The position numbers were made by a program, and so were the translations under genes. From NCBI RefSeq assembly GCF_900312745.1, contig NZ_OMPD01000014.1, positions 248,001 through 312,000 on the forward strand: a stretch of DNA of 64,000 nt, written 5' to 3'. Of this stretch, positions 1 to 8,317 are shown in pieces. Below the pieces are notes generated by a model. The model saw only the letters and a list, made by a program, of their open reading frames with translations, did not search any database and was not told the origin of the DNA. Source of the stretch: Aquimarina sp. AU58. Its GTDB lineage: Bacteria; Bacteroidota; Bacteroidia; Flavobacteriales; Flavobacteriaceae. Every line of letters starts with the position of its first letter. Position 1 is the stretch's first letter.

Positions 1-1
1 C

Positions 2-235
2 ATGATGCATACCAATAAAGCAGGAGCGTCTAAATTGCTAAAAAAATGTTCACTTCCACTTACAGGAGTTAGTTGTGTAAAAAAAATAGTTACAAACCTG
101 GCTTTTCTAGAAATCACCGATAAAGGTTTTAAACTTTTAGAAAGGGCACCTGGAGTATCTGTAGAAGAAATTAAGAATGCCACAGAAGGAAACCTCATAA
201 TTGAAGGTGATATTCCTGAAATGATATTAGATTGA
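2..235 (+). CDS. scoB: 3-oxoacid CoA-transferase subunit B, C-terminal end (partial)
   Basis: Only the last 77 codons are present; the reading frame is open to the window edge, so the true start lies upstream. The visible segment has the conserved tail of the beta subunit of succinyl-CoA:3-ketoacid CoA transferase: HTNKAG, then LPLTG, then VVTNL-like (IVTNLAF), then LLERAPGVSVEEI and the ATEG motif. The enzyme family moves CoA from succinyl-CoA to acetoacetate in ketone-body and short-chain acid use, in the cytoplasm. The catalytic Glu would lie upstream and cannot be seen. The alpha subunit is normally encoded just before it. Identification is firm at family level; the exact acyl substrate is inferred. 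Confidence 0.87.
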   Translation: MMHTNKAGASKLLKKCSLPLTGVSCVKKIVTNLAFLEITDKGFKLLERAPGVSVEEIKNATEGNLIIEGDIPEMILD

Positions 236-738
236 TTTAAATCTAATTCTAGGAATATGGTAACGAATAATAATTAAGTCTCTACGAATAATAAATCAAT
301 AAAAGAGTCGTTTAGGTATAACAGGATCCGATTATCTTGTTTTTGAAAGAAAAATACTACACTTTCAAGTGAATTCCTATACCCTTAAACCTTTGCTTTA
401 ACCTTTAAAAACCAATAATATGCATTTAAATGTTAAAATTTTGCGTATTTAGTCGATTTTTTTGTGTATTTAAACGTTATTGTTGAAAATATTTTGCATA
501 TTAGTGTCCCGATAAAAAATAATGCCCCCTATAAACATTATTTTTTATAAGGATTAAAAAAATTATTAACCCACACAAGTTTCCCCTATTATGAAAAAAC
601 GTATAAATCGTCTACAGAAATCGATCAAACCTACAATAGAATTGATTTCAAACTGTGTTTATGTGGCGAAAAAAGTATTTTTGTTGATGTGATTTTTTGT
701 TGTTAATTAATCGCAACCTCCCCAAGTCGCGATGAATG
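236..738. other. Intergenic stretch with no supported gene except one tiny ORF
   Basis: About 500 AT-rich bases between scoB and the convergent ABC ATPase gene. Apart from the 33-codon ORF at 591-692 I see no coding signal, RNA gene or strong promoter. A TTTTGCATATTAG-type string near 490-505 is only a weak promoter resemblance. Confidence 0.5.
591..692 (+). CDS. Possible 33-residue basic small protein
   Basis: A short frame begins with ATG AAA AAA CGT and ends in TGA, giving a basic N-terminal half (MKKRINRLQKSIK) and a hydrophobic tail (CVYVAKKVFLLM). I do not recognise it. It lies in a 650-base gap after scoB and before the two hairpins at 739-820. The basic start and hydrophobic end could suit a small membrane-associated peptide, or the frame could be chance in AT-rich DNA. 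No homologue or codon statistic was available, so support is weak. Confidence 0.2.
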   Translation: MKKRINRLQKSIKPTIELISNCVYVAKKVFLLM

Positions 739-776
739 AAACCTGTTAGCCTGTATAAGTTTAACAGGTTTTTTTT
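739..776 (+). terminator. Rho-independent terminator-like hairpin
   Basis: AACCTGTTA at 740-748 pairs with TAACAGGTT at 762-770 and is followed by a run of T to 776. It could end a transcript of this gap or read-through from scoB, and lies between convergent genes. Confidence 0.7.
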
Positions 777-787
777 ATGTCCTTTTC

Positions 788-820
788 AGACCTCACAGGT
801 CTCCAAGACCTGTGAGGTCT
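788..820. repeat. Perfect inverted repeat with nested half-palindromes
   Basis: Two 15-base arms (788-802 and 806-820) are perfect reverse complements around a CCA loop. Each arm is itself nearly palindromic (AGACCT-CAC-AGGTCT), so the site can form one long stem or two short ones. A T run (822-828) follows on the plus strand. It may work as a second terminator between the convergent genes or be a copy of a dispersed palindromic repeat. Confidence 0.7.
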
Positions 821-885
821 ATTTTTTTAATTAGGGTAAGGGTCGTGTTTAATGCAACTTTTTAGAGTAGCTTTCTTTTTTTAAC

Positions 886-2577
886 CTATTTTCCCTGCGG
901 GATCGCATGTATTAGTTTTTTGGTATAGTCTCTTTTTGGGTTTTCATAAATCAAATCCGCATCTCCTTGTTCCTCTATTTTACCTTTATTCATGACCAAT
1001 AACTGATCAGACATATATTTTACCACAGCCAGATCATGTGATATGAAGATGTAGGTAAAACCAAAATTACTTTTTAACTCATTTAGTAAGTTAAGTACTT
1101 GTGCTTGTACAGAGATATCTAACGCACTTACAGACTCATCGCAGATAATAAGTTTTGGCTGTAAAGCTATTGTACGCGCAATACCGATGCGTTGTCGTTG
1201 TCCACCACTAAACTCATGTGGGTAACGGTTAAAATGTTCCTCGGTTAAGCTTACTCGCTCTAGTAATTCTATTACTTTTTGCTTTCGTTCTTTGTCATTG
1301 TTGTATAAATTATGTGCCTGCATAGGTTCCATAATTGCTTTTCCAACAGTTAATCTTGGATTTAGTGATGCAAAAGGATCCTGAAATATCAACTGAATTT
1401 CTTTTCGAAGACTTCGTATCTCAGAAGATGATAATTGTGTGATATCTTGCCCTTTGTATATAACCTGACCTCTATTGGCTTTATCTAATTGTAAAATGGT
1501 ATTTCCTAAAGTGGATTTACCACAACCCGATTCTCCTACGAGCCCCAAAGTCTCACCTTCATAGAGCTTAAAACTCACATCATCTACAGCTTTAAATTCT
1601 GCTTTTCCAAATAAACCAACCTTAGAAAAATAACTTTTTTCTACATTTATAACTTCTAGTAGGGGTGGTTGACTATACAAGTTTTGATGATGCTGTTGTC
1701 GCTGTTCTTTAGTAATGATTTCCTTTTTTTGATCTGTATCCTCAAAAAAATCCGCAATAGTTGGTAGTTTTTGATATCTAACATTCATTGGGGGCCTTGC
1801 ATTAATTAATGCTTTGGTGTATTCTTTTTGAGGAGTGTGAAAAATAGTATCGGTTGTTCCGTATTCTATCATCTTTCCTTGATACATAACCAAAACATGA
1901 TCTGCAACTTCTGAAACTAGTGAGAGATCATGAGAAATAAATAAAATACTCATTTTATATTCTTCCTGCAGGCTTTTTAATAAGCCGATAATTTCTTTTT
2001 GTACTGTTACATCAAGTGCCGTTGTAGGTTCATCTGCAATAAGAAGCTTTGGTTTACAAGCAATAGCCATAGCAATCACGATGCGTTGTTTTTGACCTCC
2101 GCTTAATTGATGAGGATATGATTTGTAAGCCCGATCAGGTTCAGGAAGTTTTACTTTTTCGAATAAAGAAAGTACTTCTGCTTTTATTTCTACTTTAGAC
2201 AGTGATGTGTGCTGAAATAAGATTTCTGCGACTTGTTTTCCGCATTTCATAGAAGGGTTTAAAGAACTCATAGGTTCCTGAAAAATCATAGCGATCTCAT
2301 TACCACGAATCGCTCTATATTCTTTTTCATTAAAACTTAATAAAGAGATATCATCATAGATAATATTCCCTTTAGTGATTTTAGAAATTTTATTAGGTAG
2401 TAGCCCCAGGATGGCTAATGAAGCTACAGATTTTCCGCTTCCAGATTCACCTACAACTCCTAATATTTCATTTTCATGAATGTCGAAAGAGATGTCGTAG
2501 AGTACTTGATTTTCTTTTTCTTCAGATAAAAAAGAGACACAAAGATTTTGTACAGAAAGCAGTGTAGTATTATCCAT
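886..2577 (-). CDS. Fused dipeptide/oligopeptide-type ABC transporter ATPase (two nucleotide-binding domains)
   Basis: This 563-residue cytoplasmic protein carries two complete ABC ATPase domains in one chain, as in YejF and fused DppD-DppF proteins. Domain 1 has Walker A GESGSGKS (43-50), signature LSGGQ (158-162), Walker B LLIADE (178-183) and switch His 216. Domain 2 has Walker A GESGCGKS (348-355), signature FSGGQ (456-460), Walker B LIICDE (476-481) and His 514. Each domain ends with the peptide-importer C-terminal extension (YTKALI..ARPP and YTKKLI). Family knowledge points to uptake of peptides or similar small molecules. No permease or binding-protein gene lies beside it, so partners must be elsewhere and the substrate is unknown. 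The start ATG is followed directly by the conserved first strand. The gene is divergent from the kinase at 2681. Confidence 0.93.
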   Translation of the reverse strand: MDNTTLLSVQNLCVSFLSEEKENQVLYDISFDIHENEILGVVGESGSGKSVASLAILGLLPNKISKITKGNIIYDDISLLSFNEKEYRAIRGNEIAMIFQEPMSSLNPSMKCGKQVAEILFQHTSLSKVEIKAEVLSLFEKVKLPEPDRAYKSYPHQLSGGQKQRIVIAMAIACKPKLLIADEPTTALDVTVQKEIIGLLKSLQEEYKMSILFISHDLSLVSEVADHVLVMYQGKMIEYGTTDTIFHTPQKEYTKALINARPPMNVRYQKLPTIADFFEDTDQKKEIITKEQRQQHHQNLYSQPPLLEVINVEKSYFSKVGLFGKAEFKAVDDVSFKLYEGETLGLVGESGCGKSTLGNTILQLDKANRGQVIYKGQDITQLSSSEIRSLRKEIQLIFQDPFASLNPRLTVGKAIMEPMQAHNLYNNDKERKQKVIELLERVSLTEEHFNRYPHEFSGGQRQRIGIARTIALQPKLIICDESVSALDISVQAQVLNLLNELKSNFGFTYIFISHDLAVVKYMSDQLLVMNKGKIEEQGDADLIYENPKRDYTKKLIHAIPQGK

Positions 2578-2656
2578 AACTTAAACGTTAGGTAAATTTA
2601 GGAAATTCAACGCTTTCACAGATTTCTTTTTGCAACTATTTTGGTGTGATATTTGT

Positions 2657-2664
2657 TATCTTTA
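2657..2664 (+). promoter_or_regulatory. Candidate -7 promoter box of the sensor kinase gene
   Basis: TATCTTTA matches the Bacteroidota -7 consensus TAnnTTTG at all but the last base and lies 16 bases before the ATG at 2681. It argues that the earlier in-frame start at 2630 is not used, since that codon would lie upstream of the transcript start. Confidence 0.45.
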
Positions 2665-2680
2665 CCTGTCAAAATATATT

Positions 2681-4138
2681 ATGAGGTTACTAAAACTTTC
2701 TCTTCGTACACGAATTTTTATTTCCATGACTATCTTGGTATTACTAGCTTCAATTTTGATTGCTGCCGTTACGATCTATCAATATAAAGAAGAGGCAGAA
2801 GAATATCATCAGGGACGATTAGAAAGAAAAGAAGAACGAATTCAGATCACAATTAATAATGTATTAAAAAGGACAACTTATCCTGTAAATAAGGAAAATA
2901 TAGCATTAATTTTTAGAGAAAAAGATCGCATTTATCAAATTTCTGAAGAACATTCTATGCCTATTAATATTTATGGGCTTACGGGAAAATTATTGGTTAA
3001 ATCAGAAGGTGGATTTGCAAAAGATACTACCGATATCCAAATCAACCCTATTATTTTAGATACATTGGCTTCGCTTTATAATAAGAAGTATTTGGTAAAA
3101 TCTGAAAAAAATGGAGAACGATTTTTAACATCCTATACCTATATTACAGATGTTAAATCAAAACCTTTAGGGATTCTACATTTACCATATCTTGAAGATG
3201 ATGATTTAATCACAAGAGAATTGTTAGAGTTTTTGCAACGTCTGGGGCAGGTGTATTTACTAATGCTTTTAGTGGCAATTGTTCTGGCTTATTTTTTGTC
3301 AAAGTACATTACGAGATCCTTAAAGACAATTTCTGAAACTATAGACCAGACCCGATTAGATAAGCGAAATAAACGAATAGATATCGGTGATGCAAGTGAA
3401 GAAATTTATTCACTGGTAAATGCTTATAATAGTATGATCGATGAACTTGAACAAAGTGCTGCAATGCTTGCCAAAAGCGAGCGAGAGGCAGCATGGAGAG
3501 AAATGGCAAAACAGGTAGCACACGAAATTAAAAACCCATTAACGCCAATGCGGTTAACAGTGCAGAGTTTTCAACGTAAATTTGACCCCAACGACCCTAA
3601 AATTCAACAAAAACTTCAAGAATATAGCGATACTTTGATCCAGCAGATCGATACGATGAGTTCTATCGCTTCTGCATTTTCTAATTTTGCACAGATGCCT
3701 GCACAAAAAAGTGAGACTCTAGATGTGGTAAAGATCATAGGGCTGGCATTGGATATTTTTAACGAGGACTATATTATTTTTCCTTCAGAAAAAGAAAAAA
3801 TCATTGCTAAGTTTGATAGAACACAATTGATAAGAGTAGTCACTAATTTAGTAAAAAATGGTATACAGGCAATTCCCGAAGATCGTATCCCCAAAATTAT
3901 TGTGGATGTATTCTCAGAGAATGGAGAAGTTCTTATTACAGTCGCTGATAATGGAATTGGGATAACCGAAGAAAATACTAAGAAGGTTTTCGAACCTAAA
4001 TTCACAACCAAAACCAGCGGTATGGGACTTGGATTAGGAATGGTAAAAAATATTGTGGAAACCTATAATGGAAGTATTACCTTTACATCAAAAGAAGGAA
4101 AAGGCACTGTTTTTAAAGTTAGATTTCCAAAAGAATAA
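2681..4138 (+). CDS. Membrane sensor histidine kinase (NtrY-like, orphan)
   Basis: The predicted protein has a hydrophobic segment near residues 12-32, an extracytoplasmic sensor region of roughly 170 residues, a second membrane segment (YLLMLLVAIVLAYFL), a HAMP linker, a HisKA H-box AHEIKNPLTPM carrying the phospho-accepting His, and a HATPase domain with N-box (LVKNGIQAIP), DNGIGI and TSGMGLGLGMV. It should autophosphorylate and pass phosphate to a response regulator, but none is encoded nearby, so it is an orphan. I chose the ATG at 2681 over the in-frame start at 2630 because the upstream 17 codons lack family character and contain the candidate promoter. The crotonase gene follows after 140 bases. 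The signal sensed is unknown. Confidence 0.9.
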   Translation: MRLLKLSLRTRIFISMTILVLLASILIAAVTIYQYKEEAEEYHQGRLERKEERIQITINNVLKRTTYPVNKENIALIFREKDRIYQISEEHSMPINIYGLTGKLLVKSEGGFAKDTTDIQINPIILDTLASLYNKKYLVKSEKNGERFLTSYTYITDVKSKPLGILHLPYLEDDDLITRELLEFLQRLGQVYLLMLLVAIVLAYFLSKYITRSLKTISETIDQTRLDKRNKRIDIGDASEEIYSLVNAYNSMIDELEQSAAMLAKSEREAAWREMAKQVAHEIKNPLTPMRLTVQSFQRKFDPNDPKIQQKLQEYSDTLIQQIDTMSSIASAFSNFAQMPAQKSETLDVVKIIGLALDIFNEDYIIFPSEKEKIIAKFDRTQLIRVVTNLVKNGIQAIPEDRIPKIIVDVFSENGEVLITVADNGIGITEENTKKVFEPKFTTKTSGMGLGLGMVKNIVETYNGSITFTSKEGKGTVFKVRFPKE

Positions 4139-4278
4139 TGTCTTACTTCGATGATTTCTAATATAAATGTTATCATCTACTGATACAGAAGATTTTGGAA
4201 TAGGGATGTATTTTTACCTGTATTTTGAAAGAGATTTATAAAACAATAAACAACATATAATAAACAACATAAATTACA

Positions 4279-5058
4279 ATGTATAATAATATTCTAACAT
4301 CTCAGGATAATGGGGTTACTAAGATTACGATCAATCGTCCATCAAAATTAAATGCTCTTAATAAAGAGACTATTCAGGAATTACATGCGGCTTTTAGAGT
4401 TGCCAACCTCGATACAGATACTAAAGTTATTATCATTACAGGAAGTGGTGAAAAAGCATTTGTTGCAGGTGCAGATATTAGTGAATTTGCAGATTTTTCG
4501 GTATCAGAAGGAGGGAACCTGGCCACAAAAGGACAAGAGCTTCTTTTTGATTTTGTTGCCAATCTTTCTACACCAGTAATTGCTGCTGTAAATGGATTTG
4601 CTCTGGGTGGTGGTTTAGAATTAGCTATGGCGGCTCATTTTAGAATTGCTAGTGATAATGCAAAAATGGGATTACCAGAAGTTTCTTTAGGAGCAATACC
4701 TGGTTATGGTGGCACACAGCGTTTGCCACAGTTAGTTGGTAAAGGTAGAGCTATGGAAATGATAATGACCGCAGGAATGATCGATGCTAATCATGCATTG
4801 CAATACGGACTGGTAAATTATGTAACTGCTCAGGACGAATTAATACCATTAGCAGAAAAGTTAGCGGGAAAAATTATGAAAAACTCATCTGTAGCGATTG
4901 GTGCAGCCATTAAAGCTATAAATTCTGGGTATGAAGATGGTGTAAATGGATATGAAACAGAGATTCAACAATTCGGAAACTGTTTTGGTACCGAAGATTT
5001 TAAAGAAGGAACTACAGCATTTTTAGAAAAACGTAGAGCTGATTTCCCGGGAAAGTAA
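4279..5058 (+). CDS. Enoyl-CoA hydratase/isomerase (crotonase family)
   Basis: This 259-residue protein is a full-length crotonase. The oxyanion-hole regions are visible at AGADI (63-67) and FALGGG (107-112). Both glutamates that act in true hydratases are present: Glu114 in GGLELAM and Glu134 in LPEVSLGAIPG, 20 residues apart as in the rat mitochondrial enzyme (Glu144/Glu164). It therefore probably hydrates short-chain trans-2-enoyl-CoA in cytoplasmic beta-oxidation or amino-acid breakdown, rather than being one of the many catalytically divergent homologues. Its ATG follows two AAACAACATA repeats. A strong bidirectional terminator follows. The exact pathway is not shown by its neighbours, although scoB, another acyl-CoA gene, lies 4 kb upstream. 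Confidence 0.93.
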   Translation: MYNNILTSQDNGVTKITINRPSKLNALNKETIQELHAAFRVANLDTDTKVIIITGSGEKAFVAGADISEFADFSVSEGGNLATKGQELLFDFVANLSTPVIAAVNGFALGGGLELAMAAHFRIASDNAKMGLPEVSLGAIPGYGGTQRLPQLVGKGRAMEMIMTAGMIDANHALQYGLVNYVTAQDELIPLAEKLAGKIMKNSSVAIGAAIKAINSGYEDGVNGYETEIQQFGNCFGTEDFKEGTTAFLEKRRADFPGK

Positions 5059-5081
5059 ATTAGAATATTAATAAAAAGGAT

Positions 5082-5118
5082 AAAGACTTCATGGGTATAT
5101 ACCCATGAAGTCTTTTTT
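5082..5118. terminator. Bidirectional terminator between crotonase and nadD
   Basis: A perfect palindrome with 17-base arms (5082-5098 and 5099-5115) is followed by T residues on the plus strand and preceded by A residues (5073-5084 region) on the same strand. It can therefore stop transcription from both convergent genes. Confidence 0.88.
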
Positions 5119-5139
5119 TACCTAATATAATACATTCTT

Positions 5140-5721
5140 CTACCTGTAGAAATTCATCTCATCAATATATTCCCATACAGTATGTGGAAGTAAAGGTCTT
5201 ACATTTTTATTTGTTGCAATAGCTTTTCGAATAAACGTCGAGGAGATTTCCATAATAGGAGCATCAATTCGATGTATTTTGGGATGATCTGTAAATTGAG
5301 ATGCTACAATTCCTTCAGCAATTCTTGGATATACATAGATGTTATGGTTTTCGAGAATAACTTCATGATTTTTCCATTTATGAAAACTCTTTAGGTTATC
5401 CTCTCCCATAATAAGATGAAATTGATCCTTCGGGTATTTTTCCTGTAAGTGTGCAAGTGTATGCACGGTATAATTAGGTTGAGGTAGTTTAAATTCTACA
5501 TCACTAGGTTTTAATTTTGGATACGATTGTGTTGCTCGATATACCATCTCATAGCGATGATGGTTATCTAGTAGCGAACTTTTCTTCTTATGAGGATTAT
5601 GAGGAGTTACCACCATCCATAACTCATCAAGATCAGAGAACTCAGCCATATGATTGGCGATTGCTAAATGACCGATGTGAATGGGATTAAACGTCCCAAA
5701 ATACAATCCGATTTTTTTCAT
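5140..5721 (-). CDS. nadD: Nicotinate-nucleotide adenylyltransferase
   Basis: NadD joins ATP and nicotinate mononucleotide to make deamido-NAD in cytoplasmic NAD synthesis. The nucleotidyltransferase signature is near the N-terminus: GLYFGTFNPIHIGHLA, with the HxGH motif (HIGH). The second ATP-binding motif is near the C-terminus (ISSTFIRKAI). The middle contains the family segment LIMGEDNL. The frame extends three codons upstream to a TTG, but the ATG at 5721 directly before AAAAAAATCGG is preferred. With that start the protein has 193 residues, normal for the family. It is the last gene of the yicC-gmk-nadD operon, 54 bases after gmk. Confidence 0.95.
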   Translation of the reverse strand: MKKIGLYFGTFNPIHIGHLAIANHMAEFSDLDELWMVVTPHNPHKKKSSLLDNHHRYEMVYRATQSYPKLKPSDVEFKLPQPNYTVHTLAHLQEKYPKDQFHLIMGEDNLKSFHKWKNHEVILENHNIYVYPRIAEGIVASQFTDHPKIHRIDAPIMEISSTFIRKAIATNKNVRPLLPHTVWEYIDEMNFYR

Positions 5722-5775
5722 AGAAAACAATCATTTTTTTATTCCTGTAAAACAAGAACTCCTACGTCTGGAAAC

Positions 5776-6348
5776 CTATTTGAAAAGAAACTTTTTAACC
5801 AGTTGATATACTTCGTTTTTAGCTTTTTCTAGATCATCATTCGTTATGATAGCGTCAAACTGAGGAGCAGTAGCCATTTCGGTAGAGGCTTTGGCAACTC
5901 TCATATTGATTTTATCTTCGGATTCAGTTTTACGTTTCTTCAAACGAATTTTGAGTTCTTCAATACTAGGTGGTTTTACAAAAATTGCCAACGTACGATC
6001 TGGATATATGCTTTTAATATCTAAACCACCCACAACATCGATATCAAAAATCACATGTTTGCCGTTATTCCAAAGTCGTTGTACTTCGGTTTTTAATGTT
6101 CCATAAAAATTATCCCGATATACCTCTTCCCATTCTAGAAATTCTTCGGCTTTAATCTTGTCTTTAAACTCTCTTAATGATAAAAAGTAATAATCTTTTC
6201 CATGAACTTCTCCTCCTCGAGGCTGTCGAGAAGCTGCAGAAATAGAAAATCCGAGATTTAATTCTTCTTGATTAAGCAAGTATTTAACTAAAGTAGTTTT
6301 TCCACTTCCAGAAGGTGCCGAAAGTACAATAAGTTTACCTTGGTTCAT
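5776..6348 (-). CDS. gmk: Guanylate kinase
   Basis: Gmk phosphorylates GMP (and dGMP) to GDP with ATP. The 190-residue protein is typical: P-loop APSGSGKTTL at 11-20, the GMP-binding region with SRQPRGGEVHGKDYYFL, the GNFYGT-like segment (DNFYGT), and VIFDIDVVGG. Its ATG starts at the base immediately after the TAA stop of yicC, so the two are probably translationally coupled. The pairing of a YicC-family gene with gmk is conserved widely in bacteria and supports both calls. Confidence 0.97.
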   Translation of the reverse strand: MNQGKLIVLSAPSGSGKTTLVKYLLNQEELNLGFSISAASRQPRGGEVHGKDYYFLSLREFKDKIKAEEFLEWEEVYRDNFYGTLKTEVQRLWNNGKHVIFDIDVVGGLDIKSIYPDRTLAIFVKPPSIEELKIRLKKRKTESEDKINMRVAKASTEMATAPQFDAIITNDDLEKAKNEVYQLVKKFLFK

Positions 6349-7206
6349 TTACAACACGTTTAGTAATTGTTCTTTAATTTTTTCGAGCTCATCTTTCATC
6401 TGAACTACTAGTTGTTGCATGGGGGCATAATTAGATTTACTGCCGATAGTATTAATTTCACGACCTATTTCCTGAGTGATAAAACCAAGTTTCTTTCCAT
6501 TAGAATCCGAAGAATTTAACGTAGTAGTAAAATACTCTAAATGATTTGCCAATCGAACTTTTTCTTCTGTAATATCAAATTTCTCAAGATAATAAATCAA
6601 CTCCTGTTCAAAACGATTTTGATCGACCTCTTCTTTTAAATCAGATACAGCTTTGTGTAGTCGTTCTCTAACCGCTTCCATACGTTCAGGATCCATTTGT
6701 ATAACTCTATCAAGGAGTTCGCTTATATTTTTAACACGAATATTGAAATCTTTTTCTAATGCTTTTCCTTCATCGATTCTATAATTCTCTATCGCTGTTA
6801 ACGCTTTGGTAAGTTCATCTTTTATCGCATTAAATTCTTGCTCATCGATTTGTTCACGTTCTGTTTTTAAAGCATCAGGCATACGAACGGCCATTTTTAA
6901 TAACTCTATAGTGTCACCTTCGTGCACATTTGATAATTGTCTGATGTATTCTTTTACAATAGCTTCATTAACCTTGTTTGAAGTTTCTTCTCCTGTTGCT
7001 TCAACATATAATCCAAAATCAACCTTACCTCTTGCTAGTTTTTTTGCAATAGTATTTCGCATTTGAAGCTCCTTTTCACGGTATTGTGAAGGGATCCTTG
7101 CATTAAGATCTAAGTTTTTACTGTTAAGTGATTTAACCTCAATCGTTATTTTTTTTGTAGGTAGCTGAAGGATAGACTTCCCGAAGCCTGTCATAGATTT
7201 GATCAT
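6349..7206 (-). CDS. yicC: YicC/YloC family endoribonuclease
   Basis: The protein begins with the family hallmark MIKSMTGFGK and ends with the conserved C-terminal domain carrying KKLGFITQEIGREINTIGSK and a charged final helix (MKDELEKIKEQLLNV). Length, 285 residues, is normal. YicC-family proteins are reported as endoribonucleases acting in RNA turnover; whether this one acts on mRNA or small RNA cannot be told from sequence. It is the promoter-proximal gene of the yicC-gmk-nadD unit, and a TATCTTCG box lies about 22 bases before its ATG on the minus strand. Confidence 0.93.
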   Translation of the reverse strand: MIKSMTGFGKSILQLPTKKITIEVKSLNSKNLDLNARIPSQYREKELQMRNTIAKKLARGKVDFGLYVEATGEETSNKVNEAIVKEYIRQLSNVHEGDTIELLKMAVRMPDALKTEREQIDEQEFNAIKDELTKALTAIENYRIDEGKALEKDFNIRVKNISELLDRVIQMDPERMEAVRERLHKAVSDLKEEVDQNRFEQELIYYLEKFDITEEKVRLANHLEYFTTTLNSSDSNGKKLGFITQEIGREINTIGSKSNYAPMQQLVVQMKDELEKIKEQLLNVL

Positions 7207-7227
7207 AGAATTATGCTAAAAGTTGCA

Positions 7228-7235
7228 CGAAGATA
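7228..7235 (-). promoter_or_regulatory. Candidate -7 promoter box of the yicC-gmk-nadD operon
   Basis: On the minus strand the bases read TATCTTCG, one mismatch from TAnnTTTG, 21 bases upstream of the yicC ATG (7206). I did not find a convincing -33 box at ideal spacing. Confidence 0.4.
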
Positions 7236-7433
7236 ATGAAAAGTCTTAACAACGACATCTTAACTCATAAAACCAAATTTTATAATCCCGACTGTTGTCA
7301 TTATTTTTTGGCCAGTTGAAAACGAAATGTTTAAATACATACAAATAATCCAAAAAAGTTAAATATATAACAATTTATTTGCTTAATGATTAGTGTTTTA
7401 ATAGTTTTAAGGTTCAACTTAAATATACTCATT

Positions 7434-8222
7434 ATGAAAACTTTTAAATTAGCTATGCTGATAGTTATTGCTATCGGTATGGCAAGATGTTCCAGTGACG
7501 TTGAAAATGATATTCAACAAGACACTACAATTACGCAACAGGATATATCTCCCGAAATTTTATCAAAATTACAGAGTATGGGGTTTGACACGGATAAAAC
7601 ATCCGTTACATTCGCTAAGGGAGGATATATTGTAGACGGAGATATTTTTATCACCGAAGAAACATTGAAAGAAAATAACTTTCAAAAACAAGCTTTTTAT
7701 ACCATTGTTGATTGCAACAGGGCAGGTAATATTCGTATTCAGAATGCTTTAGGTAATAATGCCGCAGGACAAGGATTTCAAAGAGGTATTGACTTATGGA
7801 ATAGAGTTAATAGAACAACTTTACGTTTGATACCTGTAAATAACAATCCCGATATTTTGGTTCGTTTGGCAAATCCTGGTGAAATAGGAGGCTGGGGTCT
7901 TGGAGAATTTCCTACTAATGGAGTAGAAGGAGGTTTGATTATATTAAACCTTAATGAACCTAGTATTGATGGAGATCCGGTAACAGCTAGAGAATGGGGG
8001 AACATATTAACTCATGAAATTGGGCATAATATTGGATTTCTTCATGCAGAGCAAGGGTTTTTTGGTACACAAATACCGGGAACACCTAATGTGGATCCTA
8101 ATTCGATTATGACTTCTGGATCAAACCCGAATGTGGTATTTAATGCTAATAATGTTTCTAATTTTGATAGAAGAGCCGTAAGACGAATGTATAGCAATAG
8201 AAATAACAGATTGTGTAACTAA
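7434..8222 (+). CDS. Secreted/lipoprotein metalloprotease with HEIGH zinc motif (M57-like)
   Basis: From the ATG at 7434 the protein has 262 residues: a Lys-containing start, a hydrophobic run and a Cys at about residue 19 (ARCSSD), a plausible but imperfect lipobox followed by Ser/Asp as in Bacteroidota lipoproteins. The zinc-binding metzincin motif HEIGHNIGFLH lies at about 194-204 with Glu195 as the catalytic base, and SIMTSG about 20 residues later would be the Met-turn. This matches the M57/dual-action HEIGH metallopeptidase group often exported by Bacteroidota. A longer frame starts at 7386 but its extra 16 residues are hydrophobic and would spoil the signal peptide. The substrate is unknown. 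It is a single-gene unit, divergent from yicC. Confidence 0.88.
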   Translation: MKTFKLAMLIVIAIGMARCSSDVENDIQQDTTITQQDISPEILSKLQSMGFDTDKTSVTFAKGGYIVDGDIFITEETLKENNFQKQAFYTIVDCNRAGNIRIQNALGNNAAGQGFQRGIDLWNRVNRTTLRLIPVNNNPDILVRLANPGEIGGWGLGEFPTNGVEGGLIILNLNEPSIDGDPVTAREWGNILTHEIGHNIGFLHAEQGFFGTQIPGTPNVDPNSIMTSGSNPNVVFNANNVSNFDRRAVRRMYSNRNNRLCN

Positions 8223-8242
8223 TCGAGTACACTAATAAATTA

Positions 8243-8282
8243 AGAGACTGTCTGAAAAAAATATTTGGGCAGTCTTTTTATT
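8243..8282. terminator. Terminator after the metalloprotease gene
   Basis: AGACTG (8245-8250) pairs with CAGTCT (8270-8275); the stem continues inward with wobble pairs, and a T run follows to about 8284. It sits between convergent genes. Confidence 0.72.
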
Positions 8283-8317
8283 TTTGTGGTATTACCAAAC
8301 CTTGAGAAAAAGTAACT

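Noticed and set aside
886..2577. Possible erroneous fusion of two ABC ATPase genes
   Set aside because: Both domains are complete, joined by a reasonable linker, and YejF/DppDF-type fusions are a normal family form.
5722..5730. TTG start three codons upstream for nadD
   Set aside because: The ATG at 5721 directly precedes the conserved KIGLYFGTF start and gives the family length.
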